46,362 bases of DNA, taken from assembly GCA_034004685.1 (NCBI GenBank), contig JAVEWG010000029.1, positions 1 through 46,362 of the forward strand, in the 5' to 3' direction. The position numbers and the translations under genes are program-made. The notes beneath the pieces were generated by a model, which worked only from the letters and a program-made list of their open reading frames with translations, did not search any database and was not told the origin of the DNA. The DNA comes from JAEUNX01 sp034004685. GTDB taxonomy: Bacteria; Pseudomonadota; Gammaproteobacteria; Burkholderiales; Rhodocyclaceae. Positions 40,980 to 46,362 of this stretch are shown here, in pieces. The number at the start of each line of letters is the position of its first letter. Position 1 is the stretch's first letter.

Positions 40980-42011
40980 ATGCCCCGTTCCGCCCCCCAG
41001 TTCTGGCAAGGCCGGGGCCTCCTGGCCTGGCTCTGGTTGCCCTTGGCGGGGCTTTTTTACCTGATCGCCCAAGGGCGCCGCCGGGCTTACCAGGCTGGCT
41101 GGCTCCGGGTGGAGCGCCTGTCCGTGCCGGTGGTGGTGGTGGGCAACCTGGCCGCCGGGGGCAGCGGCAAGACGCCGGTGGTGGCCTGGCTGGTGGAAGT
41201 GTTGCGTCGGGCGGGCTACCAGCCTGGGATCGTCAGCCGGGGCTACGGCGGTCAGGTGGCGGGCACCGCCCTGGTGGGCCCCCGGGACGATCCGGCCCGC
41301 TGCGGCGATGAGCCGGTGCTGCTGGCCAGCCTGACGGGCTGTCCGGTGGCCGTGGGGGCCGACCGTCCGGCCGCCGCACGCCTGCTGCTGGCCAGCCATC
41401 CGGGGTGCGACGTGATCATCAGCGACGATGGCCTGCAGCACTACCGCCTGGGGCGGGAGGTGGAAATCGCGGTGGTGGACGAGGTCGTGCTGGGCAATCA
41501 GCTACCCCTGCCCGCCGGCCCCCTGCGGGAACCCTTGCGCCGCCTGGCGGAGGTGGACCTGGTGATTGCCAACGGGCCCCTATCTGCGGCCCTGGGGGCC
41601 CAGGCGGCAACGGTGCCGGTGCGTTCCATGACTTTGCGGGGGGAAGAATTCTTAAATCTGGCGGTGCCGGAGCGGCGGGTTGGAGCGGCGGCCTTTGCCG
41701 GCAGGCGGGTCCATGGGGTGGCCGGGATCGGGCGGCCCGAGCGGTTTTTCCAGCAACTGGAGTCCATGGGCTTGACGGTGGAGCGCCATCCATTTCCCGA
41801 CCACCATCCCTTCCGCCCGGAGGATCTGGCCTTTGCCCCTGGCGAACCCAAGATTCTCACCGCTAAGGATGGGGTAAAATGCGCCCGGTTCGCGACCCCC
41901 GATCTGTGGGTCTTTCCGGTCCGGGCCGAAATCGGCGCCACGACCGACTCCGGCATTGCGGCCGACCATCTCATTCTGGAGAAACTGCGGCATGGACCCC
42001 CGATTGCTTGA
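40980..42011 (+). CDS. lpxK: Tetraacyldisaccharide 4'-kinase
   Basis: It phosphorylates the 4' position of the lipid A precursor at the inner-membrane face. The 343 residues have an N-terminal membrane helix (LWLPLAGLFYLIAQGR), Walker A NLAAGGSGKTP near residue 57 and the conserved DDGLQHYRLGR. The 3' end overlaps the Trm112-like gene by 20 nt. Confidence 0.96.
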   Translation: MPRSAPQFWQGRGLLAWLWLPLAGLFYLIAQGRRRAYQAGWLRVERLSVPVVVVGNLAAGGSGKTPVVAWLVEVLRRAGYQPGIVSRGYGGQVAGTALVGPRDDPARCGDEPVLLASLTGCPVAVGADRPAAARLLLASHPGCDVIISDDGLQHYRLGREVEIAVVDEVVLGNQLPLPAGPLREPLRRLAEVDLVIANGPLSAALGAQAATVPVRSMTLRGEEFLNLAVPERRVGAAAFAGRRVHGVAGIGRPERFFQQLESMGLTVERHPFPDHHPFRPEDLAFAPGEPKILTAKDGVKCARFATPDLWVFPVRAEIGATTDSGIAADHLILEKLRHGPPIA

Positions 42012-42174
42012 AATCCTCGTCTGCCCCATCTGCAAGGGTCCCCTGGAACATCACCGGGACAAGCTGGAACTGGTCTGCAAGCCCTGCCGCCTGGCCTACC
42101 CGATCCGGGATGGCATCCCGGTGATGCTGGAGGACGAGGCCCGCCCGCTCTTCGAGAGCGGCCAGGACGCCTGA
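41992..42174 (+). CDS. Trm112-family zinc-ribbon protein (YcaR-like)
   Basis: A 60-residue protein, MDPRLLEILVCPICKGPLEH, with Cys-x2-Cys (CPIC) and a second CKPC pair, then AYPIRDGIPVML. It overlaps the end of lpxK and precedes kdsB, the conserved lpxK-ycaR-kdsB order. The eukaryotic homologue activates methyltransferases; the bacterial role is unclear. Confidence 0.93.
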   Translation: MDPRLLEILVCPICKGPLEHHRDKLELVCKPCRLAYPIRDGIPVMLEDEARPLFESGQDA

Positions 42175-42176
42175 GG

Positions 42177-42953
42177 GTGTTTTCCTTCCAGGTGGTGGTG
42201 CCGGCCCGCCACGCTTCCAGCCGCCTACCCGCCAAGCCCCTGGCCGACATCGCCGGCAAGCCTATGGTGGTGCGGGTCATGGAGCAGGCCCAGGCCGCCG
42301 GCGCGGCGGGGGTGTGGGTCGCCACCGACCACCCGGAGATCCATCAGGCGATTGCCACCGCCGGCGGCGCGGCCATCCTGACCCGGGAAGACCACCCCAG
42401 CGGCACCGATCGCTTGGCCGAGGTGGTGGCAGCCCAGGGTTGGTCAGACGACACCATTGTGGTCAATGTCCAGGGGGATGAGCCCCTCATCGATCCGGCC
42501 CTGATCCGGGCGGTGGCCCAGTGCCTGGCGGACGACCCGGAGGCGGCCATCGCCACTGCTGCCCATCCCCTGAGGGATCCGGCCGAATTCTTCAATCCCA
42601 ACGTGGTCAAGGTGGTCTGCGACGACAAGGGCCATGCCCTGTACTTCTCCCGGGCGCCGATTCCCTGGGCGCGGGACGCCTTCGCTGCCAGCCGGGACAG
42701 CCTGCCGGCCGGGCTGCCGGCCCAGCGCCATATCGGCCTGTACGCCTATCGGGCGGGCTTCCTGCGCCGCTATGCCGGCCTGGCCCCCTCGCCCCTGGAG
42801 CAGTGGGAAGCGCTGGAACAACTGCGGGCCCTGGCCCATGGCTACAAGATTCGGGTGCTGACTGTGGCGGAGGCACCCCACGCCGGCGTTGATACGCCAG
42901 AAGATCTGGAGCGGGTCCGGCGCGTGTTTGACCGGGTATCCGATTCCAAGTAG
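42177..42953 (+). CDS. kdsB: 3-deoxy-manno-octulosonate cytidylyltransferase
   Basis: It activates KDO as CMP-KDO for the lipopolysaccharide inner core. The 258 residues carry VVPARHASSRLPAKPLADIA, VWVATDHPEI, VQGDEPLIDP and HIGLYAYRAGFL. The start is GTG 42177, two bases after the Trm112 stop. Its product acts in the same outer-membrane pathway as LpxK. Confidence 0.96.
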   Translation: MFSFQVVVPARHASSRLPAKPLADIAGKPMVVRVMEQAQAAGAAGVWVATDHPEIHQAIATAGGAAILTREDHPSGTDRLAEVVAAQGWSDDTIVVNVQGDEPLIDPALIRAVAQCLADDPEAAIATAAHPLRDPAEFFNPNVVKVVCDDKGHALYFSRAPIPWARDAFAASRDSLPAGLPAQRHIGLYAYRAGFLRRYAGLAPSPLEQWEALEQLRALAHGYKIRVLTVAEAPHAGVDTPEDLERVRRVFDRVSDSK

Positions 42954-43009
42954 TTTTCCGCCTTTTTTTCGACGCGGCCGGGTATGAAGCCGCACAAACG
43001 GGAGGGGTT

Positions 43010-43663
43010 ATGCGACTGATTCTGTTGGGACCGCCGGGCGCCGGCAAGGGCACCCAGGCCAACTTCATCAAGGAGAAATTCGGGATTCCCCAGATCTCCA
43101 CCGGCGACATGCTGCGGGCCGCGGTGAAGGCCGGAACCCCCCTGGGCGTGGCGGCCAAGAAGGTGATGGACGCCGGCGGGCTGGTGTCCGACGACATCAT
43201 CATCGGCCTGGTGCAGGACCGCCTCAAGGAAGACGACTGCAAGTCCGGCTACATGTTCGACGGCTTTCCCCGCACCATCCCCCAGGCCGAGGCCATGAAG
43301 GCCGCCGGCGTGCCCATCGACTACGTGCTGGAGATCGACGTGCCCGACGGGGACATCATCGACCGCATGAGCGGCCGGCGGGTGCATGTGGCCTCCGGCC
43401 GCACCTACCACCTCAAGTACAACCCCCCCAAGGTGGCGGGCCAGGATGACGTCACCGGCGAAGCCCTGATCCAGCGGGACGACGACCAGGAAGAAACGGT
43501 CAGGAAGCGCCTGGAGGTGTATCACTCCCAGACCAAGCCCCTGGTGTCCTATTATTCCGACTGGGCCGCTACTGGCGACGCCAAGGCCCCCAGGTACCGG
43601 AAGATCTCGGGCCAGGGCAAGGTGGAGGAAATCACCGCGCGGGCCTTCGCAGCCCTGGGGTGA
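43010..43663 (+). CDS. adk: Adenylate kinase
   Basis: A 217-residue cytoplasmic enzyme, 2 ADP to ATP + AMP. The P-loop GPPGAGKGTQA, the AMP site ISTGDMLRAAVK and the GFPRT motif are present. The LID region (HVASGRTYHLKYNPPKV) has no cysteines, so it is the non-zinc type of Gram-negative bacteria. GGGAGGGG lies upstream. It follows kdsB by 56 bp and is closed by a terminator. Confidence 0.97.
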   Translation: MRLILLGPPGAGKGTQANFIKEKFGIPQISTGDMLRAAVKAGTPLGVAAKKVMDAGGLVSDDIIIGLVQDRLKEDDCKSGYMFDGFPRTIPQAEAMKAAGVPIDYVLEIDVPDGDIIDRMSGRRVHVASGRTYHLKYNPPKVAGQDDVTGEALIQRDDDQEETVRKRLEVYHSQTKPLVSYYSDWAATGDAKAPRYRKISGQGKVEEITARAFAALG

Positions 43664-43682
43664 TCCCCCCGCCAGCGGACGG

Positions 43683-43734
43683 AACGCGGCGGCTGCCGGG
43701 GCCATCGAACCCGGCGCCCGCCGCGTTTTCCTTT
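43683..43734 (+). terminator. Terminator after adk
   Basis: AACGCGGCGG and CCGCCGCGTT arms enclose a second inner stem (CCGGG/CCCGG), and TTTTCCTTTT follows. The stem lies about 20 bp after the adk stop. Confidence 0.8.
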
Positions 43735-43751
43735 TGATCGCCGAGCCTGCC

Positions 43752-45008
43752 ATGAAACCCGACCGTCCCATCATCCTCTATGCCCAGTCCGGCGGAGTCA
43801 CCGCCGTCATCAACGCCAGCGCCCAGGCGGTGATCGAGGCCGGGCGGCGCCATGGCTCTCCGGTCCTGGCGGCCCGCAACGGCATCCTGGGAGTGCTGGA
43901 GGAGCGGCTGGTGGATACCGCCGGCCTATCCCCCTCGGACCTGGCCCTGCTGGGTCGCACCCCCGGGGGAGCTTTCGGCTCCTGTCGCTTCGACCTGGCC
44001 TGGCCGGCGGACAATCCGGCTCTGGCGGCCCGGCTGGTGGAGGTGCTGCGGGCCCACGCGGTGGGGGTGTTTCTCTACAACGGGGGCAATGGCTCCATGC
44101 AAAGCGTCCTCCAGGTGGCGGAGGCCGCCCGCCTGGCAGGCTATCCCCTGCGCTGCCTGGGTATCCCCAAGACGGTGGATAACGATCTGGAGGGCACCGA
44201 CTGCTCCCCCGGATTCGGCTCGGCGGGCCGCTACCTGGCTACCGCCATGGCGGAAGCCGGGCTGGACGTGGCGTCCATGGCCAGCCAGCGGGGCCGGGTG
44301 TTCCTGATGGAGGTGATGGGGCGCAACTGCGGCTGGCTGGCTGCCGCCTCGGCCCTGGCGGCAGCCGGGCCGGGGGAGCCGCCCCATCTGGTCCTGTTCC
44401 CCGAGGTGCCCTTCGATGAGGGCGCCTTCCTGGCCGCGGTGGAGCAGTGGGTCACGCGCCTGGGCTATTGCGCGGTAACCGTGGCCGAAGGGGTGCGTGG
44501 CCAGGACGGCCGCCTGCTGGCGGAGCTGGAGCGGGATGCCGCGGGTTATGTACAGCTGGGCGGCGCCGGCCAGTTCATTGCCCGCCGGATCAACGGGCGT
44601 TTTGCTTACAAGACCCACGTGGCGGTGCCGGACTACCTTCAGCGGGCCGCTGGCCACTGGGTGAGCGGCACCGACTGGGAGCAGGCCCGGGCAGTGGGGG
44701 CCGCTGCCGTGGATCTGGCCCTGGCGGGCGCCGACCGGGTGATGGTGGCCCTGCGCCGGCTCTCAGCGGAACCCTATGAGTGGGGGGTGGGCAGCGTGCC
44801 CCTGACGGCGGTGGCCAATCTGGAGCGGCGCCTGCCGGCGGACTTCATCCGCGCCGACGGCATGGGGGTAAGCGAGGTGGGCCGGCGTTACCTGGCGCCC
44901 TTGGTGCTGGGGGATAGTTGCCGCCCGGCGCCCACCGGGGTGCCTCAGCATTTCCGTCTGGACTTGCCGGACCTTCCCCGCCGCCTGCCCCCCTGGCAGA
45001 CGCCGTGA
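43752..45008 (+). CDS. 6-phosphofructokinase, PPi-type-like with mixed signature
   Basis: A 418-residue PFK-family enzyme that makes fructose 1,6-bisphosphate, or reverses it if PPi-linked. The phosphoryl-donor site reads GGNGS (111-115), and the catalytic loop is PKTVDND (139-145). Lys in PKT points to a PPi enzyme; the Gly after Asn is the ATP-type residue. The Asn replaces a usual Asp. MGRNCGWLAAASALA and YKTHVAVPDYLQRAA resemble the long PPi-PFK clade. Start ATG 43752 fits the family N-terminus. It overlaps the next gene's GTG. The donor is not certain. Confidence 0.85.
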   Translation: MKPDRPIILYAQSGGVTAVINASAQAVIEAGRRHGSPVLAARNGILGVLEERLVDTAGLSPSDLALLGRTPGGAFGSCRFDLAWPADNPALAARLVEVLRAHAVGVFLYNGGNGSMQSVLQVAEAARLAGYPLRCLGIPKTVDNDLEGTDCSPGFGSAGRYLATAMAEAGLDVASMASQRGRVFLMEVMGRNCGWLAAASALAAAGPGEPPHLVLFPEVPFDEGAFLAAVEQWVTRLGYCAVTVAEGVRGQDGRLLAELERDAAGYVQLGGAGQFIARRINGRFAYKTHVAVPDYLQRAAGHWVSGTDWEQARAVGAAAVDLALAGADRVMVALRRLSAEPYEWGVGSVPLTAVANLERRLPADFIRADGMGVSEVGRRYLAPLVLGDSCRPAPTGVPQHFRLDLPDLPRRLPPWQTP

Positions 45009-46362
45009 TCAGGGTTAGGGGCGGCGGCCGGCGGCTCCGGGCCGGGGCGCTGCTCCTGTTGGCCTGGGGAATGGCCTGGGGCCAGGAGCGGGCCCAGCCC
45101 GAGGCGTCCACCGGATGGGGAGAAGTCAGCCAGGCCGAAGGACGGCGGCGGATGGTAGTCACCGCCAATCCCCACGCCTCCCGGGCGGCCCTCGATATCC
45201 TGCGTGCCGGCGGCTCGGCGGTGGATGCCGCGATTGCCGCCCAGATGGTGCTCAACTTGGTGGAGCCCCAGTCTTCCGGGATCGGTGGCGGGGCCTTCCT
45301 GGTGGTGTACCGGGCCGACCAGCGACGAGTGCAGGCCTACGACGGCCGGGAGACGGCCCCGGCGGCGGTGGGGGCCAACCTGTTTGTCGACCCCCAAGGT
45401 CGGCCCGAGGACTTCCGTTCCATGGTGGCCAGCGGCCGGGCGGTGGGGGTGCCGGGCCTGTTGCGGGCCCTGGAGCTGGCCCATCGGGCCCACGGCCACC
45501 TGCCCTGGGCGCGTCTGTTTCAGCCCGCCATCGATCTGGCGGAGGCCGGGTTTCCGGTCTCCGCCCGGCTCCATCAGTTGCTCGCCCGGGATGAGGCCTT
45601 GCGTCTGGATCCCGCCGCCCGGCAGTTTTTTTATCTGCCGGATGGCCAGCCCCTGCCCGTTGGCGCGACCCTGCGCAATCCCGCCCTGGCCGCCACCCTG
45701 GGCCGGGTGGCGGCGGGCGGCGCGGACGCCTTTTACCGGGGGCCCCTGGCCGCGGCGGTGGTGGCTGCCGTGGGCGGCCATGCCCGGCCTGGCCGGCTAA
45801 GCCCGGCGGACTTGGCGAACTACCGGGCTCTGGAGGTGGCGCCCCTGTGCCGGCCCTATCGCGGTCTGAGGGTCTGCGCCCCGCCACCGCCGGCGGGGGG
45901 TGTGACCCTGTTGCAGCTGCTGGGGTTACTGGAGCGTTTCGATTTGGCCCAGGTGCGGCCTGGTTCGGCCTTCTTCGCCCATCTCTTCAGCGAGGCCGGG
46001 CGTCTGGCCTACGCCGATCGGGAGCGCTATCTGGCCGATCCGGCGGCCGCGCCGGTTCCCGTGGCAGGCTTGTTGGCGCGGGATTACCTGGCTGAGCGGG
46101 CGGCGACCATCGCGCTGGATGCCAGCCGGGGCCCGGGCCGGCCCGGGCTGCCGGCGGGCGCCTTCCCGGCGGGGGCGGCGGGGGCGAGCCCGGAGCGGCC
46201 CAGCACCAGCCATCTGTCCATCGTGGACCCGGCGGGCAATGGGGTGGCCATGACCAGTTCCATCGAGGACGCCTTTGGCAGCCGCATCTTGGTGGAAGGC
46301 TTCCTGCTCAACAATCAGCTCACGGATTTCAGCTTCAGTGCGGGGGTGGTCAACGCCCCGGG
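45005..46362 (+). CDS. ggt: Gamma-glutamyltransferase (truncated by window end)
   Basis: A periplasmic Ntn hydrolase that splits gamma-glutamyl bonds of glutathione. Open from GTG 45005, which overlaps the PFK stop by 3 nt, to the last base: 452 residues without a stop. A signal peptide (LLLLAWGMAWGQ) is followed by large-subunit motifs (MVVTANPHASRAALDILRAG; PQSSGIGGGAFLVVY). The autoprocessing site is PSTSHLSIVD, with nucleophile Thr401 by analogy to E. coli Thr391. The small subunit continues outside the window. Confidence 0.93.
   Translation, partial: MIRVRGGGRRLRAGALLLLAWGMAWGQERAQPEASTGWGEVSQAEGRRRMVVTANPHASRAALDILRAGGSAVDAAIAAQMVLNLVEPQSSGIGGGAFLVVYRADQRRVQAYDGRETAPAAVGANLFVDPQGRPEDFRSMVASGRAVGVPGLLRALELAHRAHGHLPWARLFQPAIDLAEAGFPVSARLHQLLARDEALRLDPAARQFFYLPDGQPLPVGATLRNPALAATLGRVAAGGADAFYRGPLAAAVVAAVGGHARPGRLSPADLANYRALEVAPLCRPYRGLRVCAPPPPAGGVTLLQLLGLLERFDLAQVRPGSAFFAHLFSEAGRLAYADRERYLADPAAAPVPVAGLLARDYLAERAATIALDASRGPGRPGLPAGAFPAGAAGASPERPSTSHLSIVDPAGNGVAMTSSIEDAFGSRILVEGFLLNNQLTDFSFSAGVVNAP

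Overview
This is a GC-rich chromosomal window from a betaproteobacterium. The gene set and order point to the Rhodocyclales (an Azospira/Dechlorosoma-like organism), but I assign no species. The evidence is an exbB-exbD-lpxK-trm112-kdsB-adk cluster, an rplU-rpmA-obgE-proB operon, a PEP-CTERM surface protein, the HpnC/HpnD/HpnE squalene route, and many palindromic repeats carrying GTAGGGCGGG-type arms. Most of the window is housekeeping or metabolic DNA with little space between genes. The accessory signals lie in small operons and intergenic patches.

Layout. 1-254: the right end of an IS4-like insertion sequence. 242-1511: a PEP-CTERM protein gene with a near-perfect sigma-54 promoter and a bidirectional terminator. 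1582-6681 (minus): rplU-rpmA-obgE-proB, then a MntA/HepT-type nucleotidyltransferase/HEPN toxin-antitoxin pair and a GT1-family glycosyltransferase. 6745-7110: a 140-bp tandem array of palindromes. 7216-11863: a FadR-type regulator followed by glcD, glcE and glcF (glycolate oxidase). 11936-13538: an HDOD protein and a PP2C phosphatase. 13751-15802: a GDSL esterase divergent from a YbbA-like ABC ATPase, then a diheme cytochrome c. 16060-21700 (minus): an EamA transporter, a decayed NTF2-like gene, hpnC, an overlooked 54-aa membrane protein, hpnD, hpnE and a conserved hypothetical gene; the core makes squalene from farnesyl diphosphate. 21845-23859: a PAS-LuxR regulator divergent from scoA-scoB, with three TACGTA boxes between them. 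24590-26369: a split PAS/MCP energy-taxis receptor. 26552-29162: tRNA-Leu(UAG) and a LonH-type ATPase-protease. 29341-31534: DUF882 and LdtD-type cell-wall enzymes, divergent with overlapping start codons. 31776-36509: a geranylgeranyl-reductase-like flavoprotein, a 5'-nucleotidase, a lytic transglycosylase, a pseudopilin-like protein and a small zinc-ribbon membrane protein. 36516-39365 (minus): truC, sodB with an IscR-like box, and xseA. 39366-39916: an intergenic region with a DnaA-box cluster and repeats. 39917-43663: exbB-exbD-lpxK-trm112-kdsB-adk. 43752-46362: a phosphofructokinase and a gamma-glutamyltransferase that runs off the window.

How the genes work together. Several modules feed the cell envelope: squalene (hopanoid precursor), lipid A and KDO (lpxK, kdsB), TonB/Tol energisation (exbBD), peptidoglycan remodelling (LdtD, DUF882, transglycosylase) and PEP-CTERM export. 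Glycolate oxidation and CoA transfer to 3-oxoacids each sit beside their own regulator, with candidate operators visible in the DNA. I see no CRISPR array, prophage or large conjugative element. The least-explained items are the 54-aa membrane protein and the degenerating NTF2 gene in the squalene cluster, the TACGTA triplet, the DnaA-box cluster beside xseA, and the IscR-like box in front of sodB.
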